5,445 nucleotides of DNA, taken from NCBI GenBank assembly GCA_003446295.1, contig DMBB01000041.1, positions 1-5,445 on the forward strand, read 5' to 3'. Each line of letters opens with the position of its first letter. Positions within the stretch are counted from its first letter, which is position 1. Source of the DNA: Erysipelotrichaceae bacterium (lineage in GTDB: Bacteria > Bacillota_I > Bacilli_A > Erysipelotrichales > Erysipelotrichaceae). This document shows positions 1 through 5,406 of the stretch, piece by piece. Made by a program: the position numbers and the translations under genes. Under the pieces are notes generated by a model, which saw only the letters and a program-made list of their open reading frames with translations, had not been told where the DNA came from and searched no databases.

Positions 1-968
1 CCGCCTGTCTTTGATCTGCGAATCTTATCGATATACAGAGACAGGACGAGGATTGCTCCGAATACAAGGTTCTGCCAGTAGCTGGAGACCTTCATCAGAA
101 CAAGGCCGTTCTTGATGATTGCAATCAGCAGAGTTCCGAGGAACGTACCGATCAGAGAACCGGAGCCTCCACCTACGGATGCACCGCCGATGATGGCTGC
201 TGCCATGATCGTCATTTCCGTTCCCGAACCGATCGTCGGCTGTGCGCTGTTGAACCGTGAACAGTAGATCACACCGACAAATGCAGCGGTCGCCGATAAC
301 AGGATCGAGATGATATATCTTGTTCTTGATACATTCACACCGGCAAGACGTGCAGTTTCTTCGTTGCCGCCGACGGCGCAGAGATTGCGGCCGTAGCGTG
401 TCTTGCTCAGGATGATCTGGAAGACGATCCCGAACAACAGTGCGATGATAACGGACCAGTAAGCCGGACCGAGCTTCCCCTGCCCCAGTGCCTTGAAGGC
501 ATCCGACACATTGCTGATCAGCATAGGATCGCCGCGTGTATAGACAAGGATCGCACCGTCGAATACATAACGGAGTCCCAGTGTGGCGATAAATGCCTGA
601 AGACCGATCGTTACGGTCACATATGCTTTGATCAGACCGCAGATGACTCCTGCCAGAATGGCACCGAGTATCGCAAGCGGAACAGGCACGCCGGCAAGGA
701 TGAGTGCGGCGCAGACAACACCGCCGAGACTCGTCACGGCACCAATCGTCAGGTCCATACCGCCGGACATCATGTTCAGTGTCAGAGGTGCTGCGATGAT
801 GAATGAGTAGGAAGCGTTCCGAAGCACATCCATAATGTTGTTGGTCTTGAAGAAATTCGGCTCTGTTACACCGATGATGATGATCAGGATGCACAGGACT
901 GCTATGACGGCAGATTCCGGCATCGCGATCGCCTTATCAAAGATTCTGCTGGACTTCAATTTTTTCAT
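1..968 (-). CDS. Ribose-type (RbsC-like) sugar ABC transporter permease, 3' end cut by window edge
   Basis: This is the membrane-spanning subunit of a carbohydrate ABC importer of the BPD_transp_2/RbsC family, which passes sugar from the lipoprotein receptor into the cytoplasm. I translated 322 codons from ATG at 968 with no stop before the window edge. RbsC proteins are about 320 residues, so only a few codons should be missing. The protein is a series of hydrophobic segments, for example residues 19-33, 84-118, 172-187 and 256-285. Family signatures are SGGMDLTIG (68-76, like the RbsC GGIDLS motif), AVGGNEETARLAGV (198-211, the cytoplasmic loop that contacts the ATPase) and the glycine-rich GGASVGGGSGSLIGT (261-275). 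The start is supported by GAGGT five bases upstream. It follows the binding-protein gene by 75 bp, so the two are probably co-transcribed. The substrate cannot be read from sequence. An antisense open frame across this gene is a shadow. Confidence 0.93.
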   Translation of the reverse strand, partial: MKKLKSSRIFDKAIAMPESAVIAVLCILIIIIGVTEPNFFKTNNIMDVLRNASYSFIIAAPLTLNMMSGGMDLTIGAVTSLGGVVCAALILAGVPVPLAILGAILAGVICGLIKAYVTVTIGLQAFIATLGLRYVFDGAILVYTRGDPMLISNVSDAFKALGQGKLGPAYWSVIIALLFGIVFQIILSKTRYGRNLCAVGGNEETARLAGVNVSRTRYIISILLSATAAFVGVIYCSRFNSAQPTIGSGTEMTIMAAAIIGGASVGGGSGSLIGTFLGTLLIAIIKNGLVLMKVSSYWQNLVFGAILVLSLYIDKIRRSKTG

Positions 969-973
969 AGATT

Positions 974-978
974 ACCTC
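974..978 (-). promoter_or_regulatory. Ribosome binding site of the permease gene
   Basis: The minus strand reads GAGGT five bases before the ATG at 968. It is a shorter Shine-Dalgarno match than the one in front of the binding-protein gene. That fits the usual lower expression of the permease. It selects the MKKLKSS start. Confidence 0.6.
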
Positions 979-987
979 ATTTTCCAA

Positions 988-1018
988 ACAGGGCAGCATT
1001 TTATGTATGCTGCCCTGT
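988..1018 (-). promoter_or_regulatory. Intercistronic stem-loop between binding-protein and permease genes
   Basis: The arms ACAGGGCAGCAT (988-999) and ATGCTGCCCTGT (1007-1018) are perfectly complementary over 12 bp around a 7-nt loop. In the minus-strand transcript the hairpin starts 25 nt after the binding-protein stop codon and is followed by TTTGG, so there is no real U-tract. It is therefore more likely a 3'-end stabilising or partially attenuating structure than a full terminator. Stem-loops in this position are known in other importer operons (malE-malF) and leave the receptor mRNA in excess over the permease mRNA. The structure is seen directly; the role is inferred. Confidence 0.75.
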
Positions 1019-1043
1019 CAACACTATCGTCCGGTATCGGAAG

Positions 1044-2051
1044 TTACTTCAGTTCGATCCCGTTTGCCTTTGCGTATGCATCGACATCTTCGGGACGGAT
1101 CAGATAACAGCCGGAGTCGTTTTCGAACGGAGGCTGAGTGCCGTTCTTGATCAGTTCATAAGCCATAACGACCGAATCATGTCCCATCTTATAGAAGTCC
1201 TGATTCATCGTTGCCGTTAAAGCACCGTTCTTTACGTAGTTCAGGATATCTGCCGAAGCATCGATGCCGATGACCGTCCATTCATCCTGCAGGCCTTTTT
1301 CTTCAACAAACGAAGCTGCACCGATCGTAGCTGCGGAGCTGTCTAAGCATACGACAGCGTTCAGATCCGGATTCGCGGTATATTCATCGCTGATCACCTG
1401 ATTGGCAGTAGCGGCTGCACCGTCATCAAACTTCATATCCAGTACGGTGATATTGTCATGACCTTCAAGAGTCTTGCAGAATGCTTCATACTGCATGTTC
1501 GTGATCTCTCCGGCAGAACCGCACAGGAACATGACTGTCGTATCTTTGTCACCGGAGTATTCGAGCAGCGCATTGGCCATCTCGATGCCGATTTGTGTTT
1601 GGTTCGTACCGATCATGAAATCGATATACTGCGGATCAAGTTTGAGCTGAACGGAAGCGGTAACGATACCCTTCTCCTTTGCGTTCAGCAGCGACGGACC
1701 GAATGTTTCGGTCGAAGCGTATACGCCGATTACTGCATCAGCTTCCTGTGTAACGGCCTGATCGAGCAATGTGACCATCTCGACCAGATTGTTTCTTTCG
1801 ACCGGTGCAAGGAACTGTCCGTTGATGCCAAGTTCTTCGCAGGCATCATTGAATCCTTTTTCCGCCCGGCTCCATGCTGCGCCACCGGTCATAAGAGAGA
1901 TGAAATAGAAATCAAGATCGGATGATTCCGCAGCAGGCTCTGCCGTGGCTTTATTATCTGTTTTGTTCTCCGTTGAAGCTGTATTGGATCCGCAGGCGGC
2001 CAGTGACAGTGTCAGCGCCCCGGCAAGTAGAAGTCTACAAAGTTTCTCCAT
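1044..2051 (-). CDS. Sugar ABC transporter substrate-binding lipoprotein (periplasmic-binding-protein type 1)
   Basis: This is the extracellular receptor of the importer, anchored to the outer face of the membrane by lipid. The 335-residue protein begins with a lipoprotein signal: basic start, hydrophobic stretch 7-18 and lipobox LAAC with the lipidated Cys at 20. A Ser/Thr/Glu/Lys-rich flexible linker follows (21-45). The mature domain begins with the strand DFYFISL (47-53) and has the fold of ribose/galactose binding proteins (Peripla_BP_4). Supporting motifs are AVIGVYAS (106-113), a position near GTNQTQIG (148-155), hinge-region VIGIDAS (260-266) and MNQDFYKMG (282-290), the place where the family has its QDP-like ligand-binding loop. 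Length is normal for the family. An AGGAGG site eight bases upstream fixes the start. The gene is first in the operon with the permease and divergent from an AraC regulator. The ligand is probably a sugar or sugar-like molecule but cannot be named. Confidence 0.93.
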   Translation of the reverse strand: MEKLCRLLLAGALTLSLAACGSNTASTENKTDNKATAEPAAESSDLDFYFISLMTGGAAWSRAEKGFNDACEELGINGQFLAPVERNNLVEMVTLLDQAVTQEADAVIGVYASTETFGPSLLNAKEKGIVTASVQLKLDPQYIDFMIGTNQTQIGIEMANALLEYSGDKDTTVMFLCGSAGEITNMQYEAFCKTLEGHDNITVLDMKFDDGAAATANQVISDEYTANPDLNAVVCLDSSAATIGAASFVEEKGLQDEWTVIGIDASADILNYVKNGALTATMNQDFYKMGHDSVVMAYELIKNGTQPPFENDSGCYLIRPEDVDAYAKANGIELK

Positions 2052-2059
2052 TTTTCTGT

Positions 2060-2065
2060 CCTCCT
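2060..2065 (-). promoter_or_regulatory. Strong ribosome binding site of the binding-protein gene
   Basis: The minus strand reads AGGAGG eight bases before the ATG at 2051, a perfect anti-16S match. It predicts high expression, as expected for a receptor present in excess of its transporter. Confidence 0.85.
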
Positions 2066-2074
2066 GATATGTAA

Positions 2075-2093
2075 GTGTAACTTTTCTTTACAC
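2075..2093. promoter_or_regulatory. Dyad GTGTAA-N7-TTACAC, candidate operator
   Basis: Perfect 6-bp arms, 2075-2080 and 2088-2093, surround 7 nt in the leader of the binding-protein gene, just upstream of its Shine-Dalgarno. The site lies downstream of a -10-like box for the minus-strand gene and covers a TTTACA box for a possible plus-strand promoter, so a bound protein could affect both directions. Spacing does not fit the CcpA cre consensus. It could instead be a small mRNA hairpin or chance. Confidence 0.35.
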
Positions 2094-2113
2094 CGTTATT
2101 GTAGCGGTATAAT
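2087..2113 (+). promoter_or_regulatory. Possible distal promoter of the AraC-type regulator gene
   Basis: TTTACA (2087-2092) and TATAAT (2108-2113) stand 15 bp apart, slightly short of the optimum. Use of this promoter would give a leader of roughly 85 nt. It overlaps the divergent promoter of the importer operon, so the two would interfere. Confidence 0.3.
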
Positions 2114-2126
2114 ATTGCAATAATAA
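2098..2126 (-). promoter_or_regulatory. Possible promoter of the importer operon
   Basis: On the minus strand TACAAT (2103 to 2098) is a good -10 box. The hexamer 17 bp upstream, TTATTA (2126 to 2121), is a poor -35. A weak -35 is typical of a promoter that needs an activator, which would suit the adjacent AraC-type gene. An alternative pair is TTACCA (2133 to 2128) with TATACC (2111 to 2106), 16 bp apart. The choice cannot be made by eye. Confidence 0.35.
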
Positions 2127-2177
2127 TTGGTAAAATAGACATAAGCATTACAATTACGGACATTCTGATAATGCAGG

Positions 2178-2183
2178 TATAAT
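2178..2183 (+). promoter_or_regulatory. Proximal -10 box of the AraC-type regulator gene
   Basis: A perfect TATAAT lies 20 bp before the regulator ATG, but no recognisable -35 is found 16-18 bp upstream. Transcription from here would leave a leader of only about 14 nt, just enough for the ribosome binding site. The same octamer GGTATAAT occurs at 2106-2113. Confidence 0.35.
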
Positions 2184-2193
2184 GAACCTGTTC

Positions 2194-2198
2194 GGAGG
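2194..2198 (+). promoter_or_regulatory. Ribosome binding site of the AraC-type regulator gene
   Basis: GGAGG lies five bases before ATG 2204 and settles that start over the internal Met at residue 31. Confidence 0.75.
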
Positions 2199-2203
2199 CG
2201 GTC

Positions 2204-3136
2204 ATGAGGATAGAAAACAATGAAGGCCCTGTCGTCACTACGTATTTTCACGAGAACCTGAACAGCAGCGAAAAGACCAAAGTCAGGCATCATATGAATG
2301 AGATCGGCTTCAGCAGGAGCTCTTCAGAAGAAGATATCTGGGACAGAGATCAGGCAATCCCGCAGAGTATCATGCAGGATGTGTTCACCGACGCATCCAA
2401 TTTTCCGCTGCACAGCCATACCTATATGGAGATCGTTCAGTATCACAATCCCGTAGGCATCGAATATCTTTTGGGCAACCGGCGGTATCAGATCACAGAC
2501 GGAGATATCGTCTGCGTAGCACCCAATACGGTGCATAAAGTGATCAGACACGATGCCCAGCCGACCGTCCGCACTCTCATAGTCATCACCAAAAAGATGC
2601 TGGATCATATGGGCTGGCCGAATGACCGCGATCAGTTCTTTCTTGTCAGACCGAAAGGCGAACAGAAAAGCTGGATCAGTCAGCTCATCGAACTGATCCA
2701 GCAGGAAGAAAAGACAAAGGATAAGAATTATGAAGTGATCGTGGCTGGTTCTCTGGCAGTCCTTCTCGGCTTCCTGACACGGGATCCCGAATCCTTCATC
2801 AAAGCCGAAAAAAAGAAACTGTTCGAGCAGCTCATATCTTATGTGGAAGAGCACCTTAGTGAACCGGTAACGCTCAAACAGGCATCGAAAGACCTGTTTG
2901 TCAGCGAGAAGACAATCAGCCGGGAATTCAAAAAATACATGGACACATCGTTTTATCAGTATGTCGTGAGTTACAAGATGCTGAGTGCTCAGAATCTGAT
3001 CGCAAACGGAGTTCCGATCCATGAGGTCTGCACCAAAGTGGGCTTTTCGGACTACGCGACCTTTTTCCGCTCATTCAAGAAATACTTCGGGATGTCACCC
3101 AAAGAAATGAAGGAGACGGTTGCTCAGCGGAACTGA
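2204..3136 (+). CDS. AraC/XylS-family transcriptional regulator with cupin sensor domain
   Basis: This is a cytoplasmic DNA-binding regulator of 310 residues, a normal length for the family. The N-terminal arm (1-60) leads into a cupin ligand-binding domain at about 62-150. It carries the characteristic FPLHSHTYMEI (67-77) with His70 and His72, a turn DGDIVCVAPNTVH (99-111) and His111 on the return strand. The C-terminal AraC DNA-binding domain has two helix-turn-helix motifs. The first is near 223-243 (TLKQASKDLFVSEKTISREF) and the second near 272-295 (HEVCTKVGFSDYATFFRSF), followed by the family signature KKYFGMSPKEM. GGAGG upstream supports the start. The gene is divergent from the sugar-receptor gene across a 152-bp spacer, so it is probably a local, ligand-responsive regulator of the importer, often an activator in this family. 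The ligand is unknown. The gene has its own downstream terminator. Confidence 0.95.
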   Translation: MRIENNEGPVVTTYFHENLNSSEKTKVRHHMNEIGFSRSSSEEDIWDRDQAIPQSIMQDVFTDASNFPLHSHTYMEIVQYHNPVGIEYLLGNRRYQITDGDIVCVAPNTVHKVIRHDAQPTVRTLIVITKKMLDHMGWPNDRDQFFLVRPKGEQKSWISQLIELIQQEEKTKDKNYEVIVAGSLAVLLGFLTRDPESFIKAEKKKLFEQLISYVEEHLSEPVTLKQASKDLFVSEKTISREFKKYMDTSFYQYVVSYKMLSAQNLIANGVPIHEVCTKVGFSDYATFFRSFKKYFGMSPKEMKETVAQRN

Positions 3137-3151
3137 AAAACGAGCCCGTTT

Positions 3152-3172
3152 CGGACCCGAAAAATGGGTCCG
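3152..3172 (+). other. Small stem-loop in the 3' region of the AraC-type gene
   Basis: CGGACCC (3152-3158) and GGGTCCG (3166-3172) form a perfect 7-bp stem with a 7-nt A-rich loop, 15 nt after the stop codon. No T-tract follows on either strand at the right distance, so I do not call it a terminator. It may protect the 3' end of the mRNA. Confidence 0.4.
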
Positions 3173-3251
3173 CTGTCCTTTGTCAGGAAGGCTCATCTGT
3201 GTGTATCACTTCAGAAGCATTCTGATCATCATTTTGTATCCAGCATCATCC

Positions 3252-3281
3252 GGCTGTCCTGAGCGGCAGCCTTTTTTGTTT
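3252..3281 (+). terminator. Rho-independent terminator of the AraC-type regulator gene
   Basis: GGCTGTC (3252-3258) pairs with GGCAGCC (3265-3271), one pair being a G-T wobble, around a 6-nt loop. TTTTTTGTTT follows immediately on the plus strand. It lies 115 nt after the regulator stop codon. On the minus strand no T-tract follows, so it should not stop transcripts arriving from the convergent nuclease gene. Confidence 0.85.
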
Positions 3282-3327
3282 GGCAGGGATGACGTCTTAA
3301 TCAATTAGTTGGACGATGGTATACCGT

Positions 3328-5022
3328 TCATTTTCGACTGTGCTTATCTGCATATTTCCACCGATAGCCACCCGCCTGTTGGAATACTCCATTACAGCAT
3401 TGCCTGATAGATGCAGCTGCTATACCGGTCTGTCGTTCTGCTTCTGCGATAGACCAGTATTCTTCTCCTGTGACCACATTAATCACTGCATATCCTCTTG
3501 TTTTTGCCTGATTTATTCTTCCGCATCTCGGACATCCCTGACCTTGACGAGTCCGGTTTTTAACTATCTGCTTAAATTCATACCCACATACGGAGCACTT
3601 CCACAGTGCATGTTTATCATTGCCATCAGAGACAGTTGCAGGGTCACGGGGATCGTTCCATTCCTTGAGTAGATCTGGATAGTCCACAATTGTCTTTATT
3701 TCTCCCAAAGCTATCTTTCTTTGGGTGCGTTTGAGATTGGCTTCTGTCTTATTGCAGTGTTCACACCCAAGGCCTGCTTTCACTTTTTGCTTGATGGGCT
3801 GTTGCCACACAAAGCCGCATTTGGAGCAACGCCAGTATGCTGTCTTTCCACTTCCGGGAGTGACTTTATCTGGTGTCAAAGCTCGGTTAAGATCGTATGC
3901 CCATTCCTGAAGAACTTTTTCTCCAGATGACGCAAGCGACCGCTGCTGTTTGTTTCCTTCCGACATCGCGTATATTGCCGGTGCATCTCTTTCCAAATCG
4001 ATAGATGGAATATTCTTGGAATTGCTGTGTTCTTTCAAGATCAAAAGCAGCTCGTGTATGGTTGGTTCCAATTCTTTCAGATTATTTTTGTATGTTGACT
4101 TCAAAACAGCATAATCATTAAACAGGTTTTCTTCACTTGATTCCCTGATACGGATCAACTGGATTCCTTTTTCCTTCAGCAGTTTTGATTTAAACTCATC
4201 CCGTTTTTTATTGGAATGCCATGCTTTTCCGTCATATTCGATTCCTATCCTCAATTGGGGAATATATATGTCAATTTCCATTCTGTTCAGGTAATTCGGA
4301 CTATACGAATTAATAGCGTCTGGAAACATTTTTCTGACATAGAAAAATACCGCCTGTTCGGGTGCGGATGTCTTAAAATAAAATGCACAGTTTGGGCATC
4401 CGGTACCATGGTACGTACGCTCTTTAATCGAAGCGGTCCACTGCGTTCCGCAATGCCTGCATATCCATGACACTTTCACATGGTCCCCGGGTATATGGTC
4501 TTTCGGTCTCGTCAAATTGTTTTCATAGTCCCATTCTTCTGCCAGTTTCGGAAAAAGTGTTTTCAGATCATTGTATCCTGTCAATAACTGCTTATTGCTG
4601 CACACAGGGCACCCATAAGGTTTTTCTTTCGTCTTATCGCATATGCGCATTTGATAGGAATGACCCTTGCTGCATTTCCAAAACACTTTCTTGTCTGTAT
4701 GTGCAACATACTCTGATGGCTGTTTGTCATTTTTTTCGTAATCCCACTCGCACAATACATCAGGCCTTAAATCTTGCAGACTATTATATCCGGGAAGGAC
4801 CTTCTTATTTGCACAATATGGACACCCAGTCGCCTTTCCATCTTGGCGTGTTCTTTCATATATCGCTTTAGGACCATAACTATGTCCCTTAGGACATATC
4901 CAGTAAACCTTTTTGTTGCTACCCATAGAAAAACCATCTGGAAGCAATGGGCTATTCTTATCAAAATCCCATTCAGCCATTAAATCGGGTCGGTCTGTAA
5001 GTCTCTGTTTCTGCTCATTCAT
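3328..5022 (-). CDS. Modular nuclease: zinc-ribbon x3 - Vsr-like/EDxHD endonuclease - zinc-ribbon x2 - NUMOD1
   Basis: The 564-residue protein is built of modules. Repeats 1-3 (about 9-72, 82-143, 153-213) each have a Pro-x-x-x-x-E-W-D/N-type helix, then a zinc site: Cys43/His47 with Cys67/Cys70, Cys117/His121 with Cys138/Cys141, Cys188/Cys191 with Cys209/Cys212. They resemble the DUF4379 treble-clef/zinc-ribbon family. Residues 219-295 form a Vsr-like nuclease core: PEQA with Glu222, EIDIYIP with Asp251, GIEYDGKAWH with Glu262, Asp264, Trp268 and His269, then the strand IQLIRIRE. Repeats 4-5 follow (Cys399/402/420/423 and Cys476/479/497/500). The C-terminus (about 510-560) is a NUMOD1/IENR1-like helix-turn-helix: TGEEYWSIAEAERQTGI, then AGGYRWKY. 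These modules point to a DNA-binding endonuclease, either homing-type or defence; the target is unknown. It starts 4 nt after the stop of the upstream helix-turn-helix gene with only a weak Shine-Dalgarno, implying translational coupling. Its AT-rich composition suggests transfer. No terminator is visible after its stop. Confidence 0.9.
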   Translation of the reverse strand: MNEQKQRLTDRPDLMAEWDFDKNSPLLPDGFSMGSNKKVYWICPKGHSYGPKAIYERTRQDGKATGCPYCANKKVLPGYNSLQDLRPDVLCEWDYEKNDKQPSEYVAHTDKKVFWKCSKGHSYQMRICDKTKEKPYGCPVCSNKQLLTGYNDLKTLFPKLAEEWDYENNLTRPKDHIPGDHVKVSWICRHCGTQWTASIKERTYHGTGCPNCAFYFKTSAPEQAVFFYVRKMFPDAINSYSPNYLNRMEIDIYIPQLRIGIEYDGKAWHSNKKRDEFKSKLLKEKGIQLIRIRESSEENLFNDYAVLKSTYKNNLKELEPTIHELLLILKEHSNSKNIPSIDLERDAPAIYAMSEGNKQQRSLASSGEKVLQEWAYDLNRALTPDKVTPGSGKTAYWRCSKCGFVWQQPIKQKVKAGLGCEHCNKTEANLKRTQRKIALGEIKTIVDYPDLLKEWNDPRDPATVSDGNDKHALWKCSVCGYEFKQIVKNRTRQGQGCPRCGRINQAKTRGYAVINVVTGEEYWSIAEAERQTGIAAASIRQCCNGVFQQAGGYRWKYADKHSRK

Positions 5023-5026
5023 ATTC

Positions 5027-5356
5027 TTAGTATATAAAACTCGCCCCAGTTTCTTCCGCCTCTTTTAACCGGTAATACAGATTGCGCTTGGATATCCCCA
5101 GATACTTTGCGACCTGTTCCGCTCCGTCGCGCTTCATCATCAGGCGCACTTCTTCAACAGAGATATCTTTGAATTCTCCGTCAACTTTCAGGCTCTGTGC
5201 TTTCCGGCCGGCATTACGGTTCGTAGCTTTGCGGAATCTGGGAAGGTCGATATCTATGGTATTCTCATCAAAATCTACTCTTACCCCTATCTTTCCAAGC
5301 TGGTCCAGAATCTTCATGATTTCCGGAGCATTTTTGTTCTTCGCTGTTATCTGCAT
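5027..5356 (-). CDS. Small helix-turn-helix DNA-binding protein, coupled to the nuclease gene
   Basis: I read a 109-residue protein from ATG 5356 (MQITAKNK). It has an N-terminal alpha/beta segment (APEIMKILDQLGKIGVRVDFDENTIDIDLP), a basic Asn-Ala-Gly-Arg-Lys linker, and near the C-terminus a Fis/resolvase-like helix-turn-helix: GAEQVAKYLGISKRNLYYRLKEAE. I do not recognise a named family. It is probably a DNA-binding regulator or accessory factor. The frame stays open upstream, with a TTG at 5440 and on past the window edge, so a longer protein is possible. I prefer ATG 5356 because a promoter-like pair and a large palindrome fill the upstream stretch, but the Shine-Dalgarno there is poor (only GGAA very close to the ATG). 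The stop TAA is 4 nt before the nuclease start, so the two form an operon. Its GC looks like that of the host genes, unlike the nuclease gene. Confidence 0.75.
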   Translation of the reverse strand: MQITAKNKNAPEIMKILDQLGKIGVRVDFDENTIDIDLPRFRKATNRNAGRKAQSLKVDGEFKDISVEEVRLMMKRDGAEQVAKYLGISKRNLYYRLKEAEETGASFIY

Positions 5357-5362
5357 GATTCC

Positions 5363-5390
5363 ATTGTACTGTGGCTTCTGGTTTGCGCAA
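5363..5390 (-). promoter_or_regulatory. Possible promoter of the helix-turn-helix/nuclease operon
   Basis: On the minus strand TTGCGC (5390 to 5385) and TACAAT (5368 to 5363) stand 16 bp apart. The -10 is good, the -35 matches only in TTG. Transcription would begin at or within a base or two of the ATG at 5356, giving a leaderless message, which agrees with the poor Shine-Dalgarno. Another -35-like TTGACT at 5440 to 5435 has no good -10. Confidence 0.35.
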
Positions 5391-5406
5391 GAATTAATTG
5401 TTGCGC
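5385..5406. promoter_or_regulatory. 22-bp near-perfect palindrome, candidate operator
   Basis: GCGCAA (5385-5390) and TTGCGC (5401-5406) flank G-AATTAATT-G, whose 8-bp centre is itself palindromic. Only the G/G pair at 5391 and 5400 breaks symmetry, so 20 of 22 positions match. No T-tract follows on either strand, so it is not a terminator. It covers the -35 region of the possible promoter and sits 28 bp before the ATG at 5356, the usual place for a repressor site. A natural candidate to bind it is the helix-turn-helix protein encoded next to it. Confidence 0.55.

Noticed and set aside
25..894. Long minus-strand open frame (289 codons) rich in Arg, Cys and His
   Set aside because: It overlaps the permease in another frame of the same strand. 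The permease frame has membrane segments and family motifs; this one has an abnormal composition and no motif.
1458..1925. Plus-strand open frame opposite the binding-protein gene
   Set aside because: It is antisense to a clear family member, with no family features or start signal.
2075..2093. Dyad as a CcpA cre site
   Set aside because: The arms resemble TGTAA/TTACA but are separated by 7 nt and the central CG of cre is missing.
2324..3022. Minus-strand open frame opposite the AraC-type gene (232 codons)
   Set aside because: It is antisense to a well-supported regulator, has no ribosome binding site and no recognisable domain.
3152..3172. Stem-loop as an intrinsic terminator
   Set aside because: There is no T-tract directly after the stem on either strand; the better terminator is at 3252-3281.
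3120..3308. Small plus-strand frames between the regulator gene and the nuclease gene, including one from ATG 3164
   Set aside because: They have no Shine-Dalgarno, and they run across the stem-loop and the terminator.
3282..5026. Nuclease gene as an insertion sequence or CRISPR-linked element
   Set aside because: I saw no terminal inverted repeats, target duplication, transposase motif or regularly spaced direct DNA repeats. The repeats are at protein level only.
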